Of a DNA stretch of 64,000 nucleotides, positions 23,954 through 32,330 are shown piece by piece. The notes below the pieces were generated by a model. It made no database searches. It was given only the letters and a program-made list of their open reading frames with translations, and was not told the origin of the DNA. The position numbers and the translations under genes are program-made. The stretch lies in contig CAIPMU010000016.1 in the NCBI GenBank assembly GCA_903866275.1, forward strand, positions 1 to 64,000, written 5' to 3'. This DNA comes from Vampirovibrio chlorellavorus. GTDB taxonomy: Bacteria > Cyanobacteriota > Vampirovibrionia > Vampirovibrionales > Vampirovibrionaceae. Each line of letters begins with the position of its first letter. Position 1 is the first letter of the stretch.

Positions 23954-24793
23954 ATGCCACTTACAATTAATACTAACGTTGCATCACTGAACGCCCAACG
24001 CTACTTGTCCATGAACACCTCTAACCTGCAAAAGAGCATGGAAAAGTTAGCATCCGGCTACCGCATCAACCACGCACAGGATGATGCCGCAGGTCTGGGC
24101 TTGTCCGAAACCTTGAGAGCCCAAATTCGGGGCAGCCAAAAAGCCCTGGATAACACCCAGGATGGCATCAACGTGATGAACATCGCCGACGGCGCCATGC
24201 AGACCATCACCGATAACCTTCAACGGATGCGCGAACTGGCCGTGCAGGCATCGAACGATACCTACAGCACCACCCAGCGGACTTCGATGCAAACCGAATA
24301 CGATCAGTTGGCCTCCGGGATCACCCAGATTGCCAAAGCGGTCGACTTCAACGGCATCAAGTTGCTGGATGGTACCTCCACCATCTCCAGTTTGCAGATT
24401 GGTGCAAATACCACGGCCAACGTGGATGACTTCGATGTATCGGGTCTTTTTGCAGACACTACGGCTGGAGCCACCGGCTTAAACGTTGCAGTTGAAACAC
24501 TTTCCAGTCACGGTAACGCACAAAATGCCATTACCGCACTAGATACCGCCATCACTACCATCAACACCAACCGCGGTAACTTGGGTGCGTCGGTCAACCG
24601 TCTGGAATCCACCGCCACCAACCTGGCGACCATGAAAGAAAACACGTCGGCTTCCGAATCCCGCATTCGCAACGTAGATGTTGCGGCAGAATCGGCCAAC
24701 CTGACCAAGAACAACATTCTGCAACAAGCTTCTGCGGCAATGTTGGCTCAGGCGAACCAGGGACCATCGCTGGCGCTACAACTACTCAAATAA
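23954..24793 (+). CDS. fliC: Flagellin 4, 279 aa
   Basis: Complete D0/D1 ends (PLTINTNVASLNAQRYLS; SASESRIRNVDVAAESANLTK, LAQANQGPSLALQLLK) with the same short centre as copies 2 and 3, and the GAAGAAGGAGTTCC ribosome site shared with flagellin 3. Two terminators follow, closing the cluster. The structural and chaperone genes of the flagellum are not in this window. Confidence 0.96.
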   Translation: MPLTINTNVASLNAQRYLSMNTSNLQKSMEKLASGYRINHAQDDAAGLGLSETLRAQIRGSQKALDNTQDGINVMNIADGAMQTITDNLQRMRELAVQASNDTYSTTQRTSMQTEYDQLASGITQIAKAVDFNGIKLLDGTSTISSLQIGANTTANVDDFDVSGLFADTTAGATGLNVAVETLSSHGNAQNAITALDTAITTINTNRGNLGASVNRLESTATNLATMKENTSASESRIRNVDVAAESANLTKNNILQQASAAMLAQANQGPSLALQLLK

Positions 24794-24837
24794 TCTGGCT
24801 AAACAAGGGTATTCAAAGGGTAATACTAAAGGTGAAA

Positions 24838-24870
24838 GGAACGACCGGAAGGGTTTCCGGTTCCTTCTTC
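24838..24870 (+). terminator. Terminator 1 after flagellin 4
   Basis: GGAACGACCGGAA pairs with TTTCCGGTTCC around GGG (one bulge), followed by TTCTTC. Confidence 0.7.
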
Positions 24871-24879
24871 AATCCTCAC

Positions 24880-24910
24880 GGGTCCGGCAATTTTGCCGGG
24901 CCCTTCTCTT
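24880..24910. terminator. Terminator 2, shared by convergent flagellin 4 and cytochrome genes
   Basis: GGGTCCGGCAA pairs with TTGCCGGGCCC (one wobble), with pyrimidine-rich flanks. It may serve both directions. Confidence 0.6.
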
Positions 24911-24949
24911 ATGAGAAAAAGCGGGATACCCCCAGGGGAACCAGCGCGT

Positions 24950-25459
24950 TTAACCGGCCTTCTCATCCCACTCGCTGGTGCTTTGCGGTTTCAGTTCGTG
25001 CTCCAGGTATTGCAGCATGAGCTTGGTATCCGGCTCTCGCAGGTAAGAACGGGCAGCCATCCGGTTAATGCACTCCGGCCATTCACTCATGGTGTGGGCA
25101 CTGGGCCGGGGCACCGAGTGACACAGGCCACAACGGGTTTCAAACAGCATTTTGCCCTCCCCCACGGGGTCCAGCACGGGAGCCACTTTTTTAGCCCGTC
25201 GCTTCTTTTCTTTCTCGACCAGGGGAGCCTCTGGGATGATCGTCTCGGGAGCGGGTACTATCTGGGGAGGAACCACCGAATTAGGTACTATACCACTCGG
25301 CGAAGCTCCTTTTGGAGTTGTGGTGGCTGGCACGGTCACCGTGGGTGGTGAATCCGCCTGTGGTTCCTCGTCGCTCCCTTGCGCCAGTGCAAAGCCCCCG
25401 GCCATAGCCAGGAAAACAGCCGAAGCCAGTAAGACACGGGTGACAGACGAGGCAAACAT
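24950..25459 (-). CDS. c-type cytochrome-like exported protein, 169 aa
   Basis: A signal peptide (residues 1-26, ending ALA-Q) is followed by a Pro/Thr-rich linker to about residue 85 and a small domain with one heme site CGLCH (near residue 110) and SEWPECINRMA, a distal pattern of small monoheme cytochromes. It would be attached or soluble in the periplasm and carry electrons. The ATG at 25459 follows AGGAGTTC; an upstream TTG is less likely. It is 12 bases after the porin stop, so it is the second gene of that operon. Confidence 0.8.
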   Translation of the reverse strand: MFASSVTRVLLASAVFLAMAGGFALAQGSDEEPQADSPPTVTVPATTTPKGASPSGIVPNSVVPPQIVPAPETIIPEAPLVEKEKKRRAKKVAPVLDPVGEGKMLFETRCGLCHSVPRPSAHTMSEWPECINRMAARSYLREPDTKLMLQYLEHELKPQSTSEWDEKAG

Positions 25460-25471
25460 CAAACAGAACTC

Positions 25472-27055
25472 CTATTGCAGGGAAAAGGTGAGCTGAGTCA
25501 GAATCGCGTTACTATACCGTTCCTGCGCAGAATTGAACTGACTGCGGGGGGTATTGAACTGGTACTCTGTCTTCAGGTAGACATTGTTGAAGGGATTATA
25601 CCGCATTCCCAATGAAATGCGCTCCTGACTGTTTCCACTGGAGCCTTTGTCCAGATTGACATAGTTGAAGGCCGTAATGGCTGTCCACTTGGGCGCAATA
25701 TCGTAAGCGGCCTGTACAAAGTAACCATCCAGACTACCCGGAAAGAGTTTATAGGGCACGCCCTGACTGCTGAGCCCGTTGGCCTTGTTATTCAGCATGG
25801 CGGTGGCGTATTCACCCAAAAACGACCATTTTTTGACGCGATACATGAGCTCCCCGGCCAGCATGGTCATGCCCACCCGGTTGTTGCTATCGATTTTACC
25901 TGTGGAACCACTGACCGCCATCTGTAGTCCCGGGAACGGCGAAAAGCCCACCCGGCCGAACAGCTGCTTGTTGCTGTTATTGTCCCGCCCTTGATCGCTG
26001 ATGACATGCTCACCGGGCCGTAAGTCCCGAATGCCCTGATACTCGACGCTGCTGGATACTCGCTGACCGGCGCCCGCCGCGGCAAAGGCATCGGTGAAGC
26101 CATTGACGACATCAAACTCATAGTTCAGGGCGCTACGGCGACCCACAGGGAGCAACCCGGTGACCCCAACGCCCAAATCACTATAGGTACTGGGAATAAC
26201 CAGTGTGTCCACCAGCGGACGGTCTACCAGCAAGCGCAAGGGCGCATCATGGTTCATGACGGTGGTCGTATAAGGCAGCGTCATCACGCCGGTTTTGAAG
26301 TTGAGCCAGGGGCGATAGGCATAGTTAAAGACGGACTCCTCCATGGAGACTTCGTGTTTGACATCCTCTACTTCGAGTTCGCCGTACCAGCTGGCCCGGT
26401 CGTTAAAATTCATGCGGGGACGCAAGACCACCCGTCTGGCACTAAAATCGTTCCCACTGCGCCCATTGGCCCCCAGAAACTCTTCATCACGCGGCGCGTT
26501 GGAATAAGCCCGGTAACCACTTTCCACATACCCCATCAGGGTAACTCGACGTGAAAGTGACTGCAAAACCGATGCATCATTGCTCAACTGTTCGGAAGAG
26601 GCCGTAATGGCTTTCTGGTTATTCTGGGTCACTTGTTCGGTTTTCTCGATGCGCGCCTGAAGCACCTGCATCTGGGACATCATCTTTTCTTGGGCGCGAA
26701 TGAGCTGTTGCAAGGCTTCTTTAGCCTCGGCCAGATTCATATTGTCGGTTTCCACGGGACGAGCCGCCGCGAGAGGGATCACCGGCATACGAGTGTCTAC
26801 TTCAACAGGCTCAAGCGTTCCGTTTTTAATAACCCTTGAAGCCGGTTTTACCGCAAGCTTCAGCGTTTCAGGGGACGTAACGGACGATGCGGGTTGAGCC
26901 AAGCTGCTGGCAGGCAAACGTTTCGAGGTTGAACCCATTGGCCCCCGTTGTACATCCTGAGGCTGAGGTGCGGCCCAGCCGGTCGCCGGCAACAAACCCA
27001 TCCCCAAGGCGATACCGGAAGACAACAGAATCAGCCGTCGATTACTCAGTCTCAC
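25472..27055 (-). CDS. Outer-membrane porin, OprP/OprO-like, 527 aa
   Basis: The protein has a signal peptide (residues 1-29, ATGWA/A), a linker, a coiled coil at about 112-160 (AKEALQQLIRAQEKMMSQ), then a beta-barrel from about 170 with alternating strands such as LMGYVESGYRAYS and SARRVVLRPRMNF, ending in the barrel-closing LTQLTFSLQ with C-terminal aromatic-rich strand. Such porins let small solutes across the outer membrane; the N-terminal coiled coil may reach the peptidoglycan. Fur-like boxes upstream suggest iron control. The cytochrome gene follows directly. Confidence 0.8.
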   Translation of the reverse strand: MRLSNRRLILLSSGIALGMGLLPATGWAAPQPQDVQRGPMGSTSKRLPASSLAQPASSVTSPETLKLAVKPASRVIKNGTLEPVEVDTRMPVIPLAAARPVETDNMNLAEAKEALQQLIRAQEKMMSQMQVLQARIEKTEQVTQNNQKAITASSEQLSNDASVLQSLSRRVTLMGYVESGYRAYSNAPRDEEFLGANGRSGNDFSARRVVLRPRMNFNDRASWYGELEVEDVKHEVSMEESVFNYAYRPWLNFKTGVMTLPYTTTVMNHDAPLRLLVDRPLVDTLVIPSTYSDLGVGVTGLLPVGRRSALNYEFDVVNGFTDAFAAAGAGQRVSSSVEYQGIRDLRPGEHVISDQGRDNNSNKQLFGRVGFSPFPGLQMAVSGSTGKIDSNNRVGMTMLAGELMYRVKKWSFLGEYATAMLNNKANGLSSQGVPYKLFPGSLDGYFVQAAYDIAPKWTAITAFNYVNLDKGSSGNSQERISLGMRYNPFNNVYLKTEYQFNTPRSQFNSAQERYSNAILTQLTFSLQ

Positions 27056-27137
27056 TGCGATTTCCTTTCAATCTCATGCACAACACCTCGTCAGACTTTG
27101 GGCTTGCCTCCCTTGATCCGCAGGCGTCAACATCATT

Positions 27138-27187
27138 ATTGATAACAGTTCTCAATAAGTAACTTAGATGAGAACGATTTGCAATAA
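27138..27187 (-). promoter_or_regulatory. Two Fur-like boxes upstream of the porin
   Basis: ATTGATAAC-A-GTTCTCAAT (27138-27156) is a 9-1-9 palindrome with one mismatch, in the form of a Fur box. A second, less symmetric match (GATGAGAAC-G-ATTTGCAAT) lies at 27168-27186. Both are 80-130 bases before the porin start. Confidence 0.55.
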
Positions 27188-27255
27188 AAATTTCGGAACC
27201 ACTGAGGCAGGGGATTGATAAACCTTGTCGCCCCCGCACTATCGCATTAAACAAA

Positions 27256-27289
27256 CCAAAGCCCTGACGTTCTGACGTCAGGGCTTTGG
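27256..27289. terminator. Perfect 15-bp hairpin
   Basis: CCAAAGCCCTGACGT and its exact complement enclose a 4-base loop. The outer arms match the hairpin at 10318-10352. It may end transcription from either side, although no T run follows. Confidence 0.45.
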
Positions 27290-27469
27290 CATGAACGACA
27301 ACCTCATGCGCTGTATTGTAGCCATCACCAGATGGCTGGGTGCATACAATTCAATTCAGAAGACCGATCAAAATACCGAACAACCGCATTCAATCTATCT
27401 GAATGAGCTGGGCTCTCAAATCGGGTTGGTGGTTGAATCAACGCAAACTGTCTGCTCGCAACGGGAAAC

Positions 27470-28123
27470 CTAGGAAACCGGGGTCAATTCCGGCGTGGCT
27501 TTTTTAGCCGCCTTCACAGGCTTCACAGTTTTGGTTTTGCTGGTTTTTGCTACGGCAACTTTGGGTGCATTTTTGCTACCCGGTTTGCGACCGCGTTTTT
27601 TAGGCGCTTCGGCCTTCACGGATTTAACCGCTTTGGCAGCCGTTTTAGCACCGGGCTTGGGCCCACGCTTAGGAGCTTCCGTGGCCTTTTTCACCGCAGT
27701 GGCGGTCATTTTAGTACCGGGTTTACGACCGCGTTTTTTAGGTGCTTCCGTGGTGCTTTTGGTCACAGCAGCAATTTTCACGCCGGGTTTGCGACCGCGT
27801 TTTTTGGGCGCTTCCGTGGTCTTTTTCACGACGGTGGCAGTCACTTTAGTGCCCGGTTTGCGACCGCGTTTTTTAGGTGCTTCGGTAGACTTTTTCACGG
27901 CGGTAGCAGCCACTTTAGTACCCGGTTTACGACCGCGTTTTTTAGGGGCTTCAGCGGTGTCTGCAGCAGCAGCATCCACTTTGGCAGCCACTTTCACACC
28001 GGGCTTGCGACCGCGTTTTTTGGGTGCTTCAGGCAGATCCAGTTCATCAATGGATTTACCGGATAATTTAAAAGTTCGGTAGAACGCCTTCAATTCGTCC
28101 AGCGTATCAAACTTAATAGACAT
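27470..28123 (-). CDS. Multi-AT-hook, histone H1-like protein, 217 aa
   Basis: After about 30 ordinary residues the rest is a tandem repeat of roughly 22 residues whose core is EAPKKRGRKPG. Six cores are intact and one is degraded (APKRGPKPG). RGRKPG is the AT-hook that lies in the minor groove of AT-rich DNA. The remainder is Lys/Ala/Thr-rich, as in histone H1-like tails. The protein should bind and compact DNA in the nucleoid. AGGAG precedes the ATG. The gene is monocistronic. A second nucleoid protein, HU, is encoded at 48117-48395. Confidence 0.85.
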   Translation of the reverse strand: MSIKFDTLDELKAFYRTFKLSGKSIDELDLPEAPKKRGRKPGVKVAAKVDAAAADTAEAPKKRGRKPGTKVAATAVKKSTEAPKKRGRKPGTKVTATVVKKTTEAPKKRGRKPGVKIAAVTKSTTEAPKKRGRKPGTKMTATAVKKATEAPKRGPKPGAKTAAKAVKSVKAEAPKKRGRKPGSKNAPKVAVAKTSKTKTVKPVKAAKKATPELTPVS

Positions 28124-28608
28124 AGATGGGAGACTCCTTTATTCCACATATCTCGATGACCATAAACCGTCCCTGAAAAAAGGGACGTGGATAATCAACT
28201 ATCCAGTGCACAATCACTCTAAACTTCATTTCAGACCCACAGGTCTGCACCCCATTTTTTGAGTGTGTCGATTGCGGATCGATTTTAACCGAAAACAGAT
28301 CTTAAAAGCCACTAAATAAATTTAAAAAATTGATTTCAACAAATCCGGGAATCATCAGCCTCCCCGAATTCATCCAAAATAAGCATACCCTAGCACTCAT
28401 ACTCAAAGTCCTCACCGGCCTTCAAATCGAGTCTCTCAAAAAATACAGAGACACTGGAAATCCATCCGTTCGCTGATCATGCCGCAAAAAACACTGAACA
28501 CCGGACAATTCATCGACGGCTTGGCAAAAGGGGTGGCCTCGACGTTTTTCAATGCCTTCTGTGAGAATTCCGCTATAGCCGCCAGCAATTTACACCTAGA
28601 ATACGAAC
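28124..28608. other. Divergent region upstream of the AT-hook and aminopeptidase-like genes
   Basis: It contains the hairpin CGTCCC-TGAAAAAA-GGGACG near 28168-28187 and AT-rich sequence at 28300-28350. No gene was supported; the promoter of the AT-hook gene must lie here. Confidence 0.4.
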
Positions 28609-29394
28609 ATGGGAATTATCAAAAGCCACTCCGATCGCAAAGCACTGCAACAGGCCGGACAGATCACGCAACACGTGCTCGACACCTTGGGCAGCCTGCT
28701 GGTGCCGGGTGTTTCCACCCTCACCCTGGAGGCCGAAGCCAACCGAATGCTCAGTCAGCATCGATCCAGCGCCCCCTTTAAAAGTTATCAGGGCGAACAT
28801 CAGTTGTTCAGTCACGCGATCTGTGTCTCCATTAACTCGGAAATCGTGAACGGGCCGCCGTCGCGGGAGCGCGTGATAGCAGAGGGTGATTTAGTCAGCA
28901 TCGCCACCGCCGCCGAACACCGGGGCATTCATGCCAAAGCGGCGCGCACGTTTTATATCGGTCAAAAGCCACCGCCTGCAGATGTGCAACGCCTGCTGAG
29001 CGGCACCGCCGCCGTGATTGAAGCCGCCCAAGCGAAAGCCTTACAAGTGCAAACACTCAACGATTTATTGGCCGTGATACCTGAAACAGCGGCGGCCCAC
29101 GGTTTAACCCTCATCCACCATATCGGGGGATCGGGCATTGGCAAAAAGCTGCACGATTCACCCGCCGTTCCCAACACCCCCGGCGACTTACCCGACACCA
29201 TTCCCCTGCACCCGGGCCTGTGTTTTTGTATGATGCCCATGTTCTCACTGGGCGAAAGCACAGAGTACCTCACCCACGAGGATGGCTGGACGCTCCTCAC
29301 CGCAGACGGGGCGCTATCGGCTCACTTTGCCGATACCCTGCTGATGACTGAGGCGGGACTCATCAACATCACCCGTGCGGCGACTACAACTTAG
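28609..29394 (+). CDS. Methionine-aminopeptidase-like pseudoenzyme (M24 fold), 261 aa
   Basis: The protein aligns over its whole length with type I methionine aminopeptidase: PGVSTLTLEAEANRML, HAICVSINSEIVNG, EGDLVSI, GIHAKAARTFYIG, GGSGIGKKLHDSPAVPN, LHPGLCF, DGWTLLTADGALSAHF. Yet every metal ligand is changed. Compared with the E. coli enzyme, Asp97 is Ala99, Asp108 is Lys110, His171 is Ser175, Glu204 is Met209 and Glu235 is Ala241. His79 is Asn81. Only the secondary His182 remains. It cannot hold the two-metal centre, so it is probably a binding protein derived from the pita-bread fold. The frame is open and full length, so it is not a decayed gene. The ribosome site is weak. Confidence 0.85.
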   Translation: MGIIKSHSDRKALQQAGQITQHVLDTLGSLLVPGVSTLTLEAEANRMLSQHRSSAPFKSYQGEHQLFSHAICVSINSEIVNGPPSRERVIAEGDLVSIATAAEHRGIHAKAARTFYIGQKPPPADVQRLLSGTAAVIEAAQAKALQVQTLNDLLAVIPETAAAHGLTLIHHIGGSGIGKKLHDSPAVPNTPGDLPDTIPLHPGLCFCMMPMFSLGESTEYLTHEDGWTLLTADGALSAHFADTLLMTEAGLINITRAATTT

Positions 29395-29495
29395 CCCCGA
29401 CTCATCCGGGCTTGACCATGTAGTCAGCTTGACCCGAGTCCTGCAAGGTTGCTAAGGTGGGTCGGTTGACACCGATTAAACGAAGGGGAATTTGC

Positions 29496-30086
29496 ATGGC
29501 CACCATCAGCGAACGCTTACGCACCGAAACCGTCACTCACCACGAATCCATTGAAAACGCCAAACGCCTCAGCCGACTGGGCGCTCCTGATTTCACGCTG
29601 GCCGAGTACCAAGAATTGCTGGAACATTTTTACGGTTTTTACAAACCGCTGGAGGCCCACTTTCAGGCGTTCCCCGATGTGATGTCGGCGCTGGATTTTG
29701 AGGGGCGCTTTAAGCTCCCGCTACTCATTCAGGATCTCAAACATTTTGGCCACACGGATGACACCCTCTCCCAATTGCCCCAGTGCAGCGACTTCCCGCC
29801 GATGGAGAGCTTGCCTCAAGTGCTGGGCTGTATCTATGTGATGGAAGGCTCCACCCACGGGACCCAATTTATCACCAAGCGCCTGCGGGAGCATTTCAAT
29901 TTAACCGATGGCGGCCTGCGCTATTATGAAGGCTACGGCAAAGACACCATGCCCCGCTGGAAAACCTTCAAAACTTATCTGGACACCACGCTGGAGGCAG
30001 GGCCGGAGCCCGAGCAAGCCAAAGCCCAAACCATCCAGACCGCCGGGCTGACGTTTGACGCGCTGCACCGCTGGATGGACAACTAA
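29496..30086 (+). CDS. Heme oxygenase, 196 aa
   Basis: The family opens heme to biliverdin, iron and CO. The proximal-His region RTETVTHHESIENAK (residues 8-22) and the distal-helix signature GCIYVMEGSTHGTQFITKRL near 108-127 fit the bacterial BphO/HemO-like branch. AAGGGGA before ATG 29496 decides the start over an upstream in-frame TTG-like extension. It is an orphan unit; no bacteriophytochrome gene is beside it. With the Fur-like boxes of the nearby porin it may serve iron release from heme, or supply a bilin. Confidence 0.8.
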   Translation: MATISERLRTETVTHHESIENAKRLSRLGAPDFTLAEYQELLEHFYGFYKPLEAHFQAFPDVMSALDFEGRFKLPLLIQDLKHFGHTDDTLSQLPQCSDFPPMESLPQVLGCIYVMEGSTHGTQFITKRLREHFNLTDGGLRYYEGYGKDTMPRWKTFKTYLDTTLEAGPEPEQAKAQTIQTAGLTFDALHRWMDN

Positions 30087-30266
30087 AAAACAGGATCAAT
30101 AGAGATATGGATCGCGAGGTCTGCGTCTCGTAAAATAAACACCGCAGTCTCAAAGGAACTCCTATATTGCGCGCAAAATGGGGCAACGGTCATTGAGCCT
30201 CTCACACTTTCCGCGATTGGGATTACCGCGCTGGTTCTGAACTATTTTTTCAATGGAGAAAGTCTC

Positions 30267-30557
30267 ATGTTTGCAGTCATTTTAGAGTATAAAAAACCGA
30301 TGGAAGACGTGGAACGTCACACCCCGGCGCACCGGGCATTTCTGGATGAGTATTATGCCCAAGGCGTGCTGCTGATGTCCGGGAGACAAACCCCGGCCAC
30401 GGGCGGCGTGATTATCGCCAAGGCTGCCGATCGCCAGCAATTGGAAGCCATCTTTGCCAAAGATCCGTTCAACAAGGAAGGCGTGGCCAATTACCAATAT
30501 TACGAGTTCACCCCTACCAAGTTTCAACCCGAACTGAAAACCCTGATTGAAGGGTAA
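30267..30557 (+). CDS. YciI-like protein, 96 aa
   Basis: Length and pattern fit the YCII-related family, with a ferredoxin-like fold: FAVILEYKKPMEDV, HRAFLDEYYAQGVLLMSGRQ, GGVIIAKAADRQQLEAIFAKDPFNKEGVANY. The conserved His22 and Asp76 common to the family are present (HTPAHRAFLD, KDPF). The family's reaction is largely unknown; some members are dehydrochlorinase-like. GGAGAA precedes the ATG. It stands alone after heme oxygenase. Confidence 0.8.
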   Translation: MFAVILEYKKPMEDVERHTPAHRAFLDEYYAQGVLLMSGRQTPATGGVIIAKAADRQQLEAIFAKDPFNKEGVANYQYYEFTPTKFQPELKTLIEG

Positions 30558-30646
30558 AATCAGCCGAACAAAAAATTCAGGCAGCTGCGTGTTGTGAAGC
30601 ACCGTTGATTCGCTACGCAGTGGTTTGCGCTTGTACTGCCGTCTGA

Positions 30647-31768
30647 TTATTCTGCGGATGACACTTCAAAAAAGCGGAAACCTCCGCCGCCCGCCCATTG
30701 GCTGAGGGCGGTAATGCCGCCTGCGTCCTGTCCATCAATCACTTTTTGCATGCGGGGATGAATATGGGTGAGGCAATGCTCGCCTTGCTCAATCATAATC
30801 CAGCGGCGATTGAGCTTATGGGCCACAGCCCCGGTGGTGCCCGAGCCCGCGAAGGCATCCAGCACCCAGTCGCCGGGTTGGGTAACCGCACTGAGTAAAG
30901 TCTGAATCAGGCGCTCCGGCTTGGGATAATCGAAGGCCGCCGAACCAAACAGGGCTCGGCTCTCCTCGGTGGCGTCCTCGTAGGTGCTCATGCCATAATG
31001 CGCGGCGCTGAGCAGGTTTTTCATCTTCTTGGCCTTTTGCCGGGACTGTACATAGTTGGGCCGAAAGGGCACTTTGCTGATGGTCAGTGGCTCCCCGGCC
31101 TGCATCAATTCATCTAGTTTGGCTTGGGCATATCGCCATTCGCCTTCCAGCCGGAAATCCTGCACATTGCGCCCGTCTCGCACTTCCACGCCATCCAGCA
31201 GGCGGGTGATAATGGCCCCCGCCGACATATCCTGCGGGGGATAATACCCGTCCGGGCAGGCAAATTGCACCGCGCCCGCGTTAAAGCGCAGCACCCGCAA
31301 GCCATTGCCCGCGTTATTGAGGGGATAGCGCTTGTGCAAGGTGGTTTCCCCGCTGACAAAGGGCTTGGCCACAGTGCGATCCTTGGCGTAGGCCAAGATA
31401 AATTCAGTCACCGACCCCAACGTGCGATCCAGAAACGAGGGCTTGCGCTTTTTCTCCCAAACCAGCGTGCCGCAGTAGTTGGCGCGCCCAAACAGATCAT
31501 CCAGCAGAACTTTCAGATAAGCCGCCTCTTCATCGCCGATGGACACCAGCAAAATCCCTTCCGGGCGAAGAAGATCCCGCATCAGGGTGAGGCGCTCCGC
31601 CATCTGGGCCAGCCACTGGGCCGACTGGGCATCATCGTTATAATGGCTAAACTGGTTGCCCGTGTTGTAGGGGGGATCAATATACACACACTGAATCCGC
31701 CCAGCAAACTCCGGGAGCAAGGCGCGCAGGGCGAGCAAATTGTCGCCATGAATGAGCCGGTTCTCCAT
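30647..31768 (-). CDS. DNA methyltransferase, beta class (N6-adenine or N4-cytosine), 373 aa
   Basis: Motif IV (DPPYNTGNQF) near residue 30 precedes motif I (DAFAGSGTT) near residue 320, the order of beta-class methyltransferases and of type III Mod subunits. The DPPY tetrad favours N6-adenine. The start is uncertain: ATG 31768 gives the natural family N-terminus (MENRLIHGD), while an in-frame extension reaches 31903. No restriction enzyme or Res subunit adjoins, so it looks solitary and may regulate gene expression or protect against outside nucleases. Confidence 0.82.
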   Translation of the reverse strand: MENRLIHGDNLLALRALLPEFAGRIQCVYIDPPYNTGNQFSHYNDDAQSAQWLAQMAERLTLMRDLLRPEGILLVSIGDEEAAYLKVLLDDLFGRANYCGTLVWEKKRKPSFLDRTLGSVTEFILAYAKDRTVAKPFVSGETTLHKRYPLNNAGNGLRVLRFNAGAVQFACPDGYYPPQDMSAGAIITRLLDGVEVRDGRNVQDFRLEGEWRYAQAKLDELMQAGEPLTISKVPFRPNYVQSRQKAKKMKNLLSAAHYGMSTYEDATEESRALFGSAAFDYPKPERLIQTLLSAVTQPGDWVLDAFAGSGTTGAVAHKLNRRWIMIEQGEHCLTHIHPRMQKVIDGQDAGGITALSQWAGGGGFRFFEVSSAE

Positions 31769-32330
31769 AGCAGTGGGCTCACCAAGAGTAGGCCTCGCCC
31801 TCAAGGGGGTCAACTGACCATAATCCCACTCGGAAACCGGACGCAATCCGCACGCCGATAAGCCCAAGGCCCCCCATGGCACCTTGCCACTATGCGTCCC
31901 CAAACCCAGCCGCGTTGTAATGAAACCTCCTCATCCCCGGTCGACGGCCATTTGAATCCCGATTGCCCCCACGCTGGCCCGATCCGGTTGGATTCTTCCT
32001 GTCCTGATTATCGCATTTTTTCCACGCGCGGTTGCAAAAAACTCACCCCACCCCCACCCTATCGGTTTATCACCTCACCTCAAAAACGTTTTACTGAGCG
32101 CCATCCAGACCATTCACCCGCAGCATGAATACAGCAGATGGAACGTGAGCCCGGTTTTATATATGACACTAAGCAATTTTATAAATCAAAAAACCTTTAT
32201 TAATAAAGGGCGTAATTCATGAGAACAATGACGGGGCACCCGAGGGGGCCAGTCTGACTGCATGGCGTCCTGAACGGGGAATGGTTCAGCTCCAGACAGG
32301 TTGGTATACAAGCAAGATGTGAGGCGCAAG
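31769..32330. other. Gap between methyltransferase and 32331 gene
   Basis: From 32160 it is AT-rich, with a small hairpin CCTTTATTAATAAAGG near 32193. If the methyltransferase uses the upstream start, it would reach 31903. No other gene seen. Confidence 0.4.

Larger units (their letters stand above)
27056..27469. other. Control region between porin and AT-hook genes
   Basis: It holds the Fur-like boxes (27138-27187) and a perfect hairpin (27256-27289). A 60-codon rightward frame at 27291 has no ribosome site and was not accepted. Confidence 0.5.

Noticed and set aside
27291-27473. 60-codon frame after the hairpin at 27256
   Set aside because: No ribosome site, start abuts the hairpin, and no recognisable domain.
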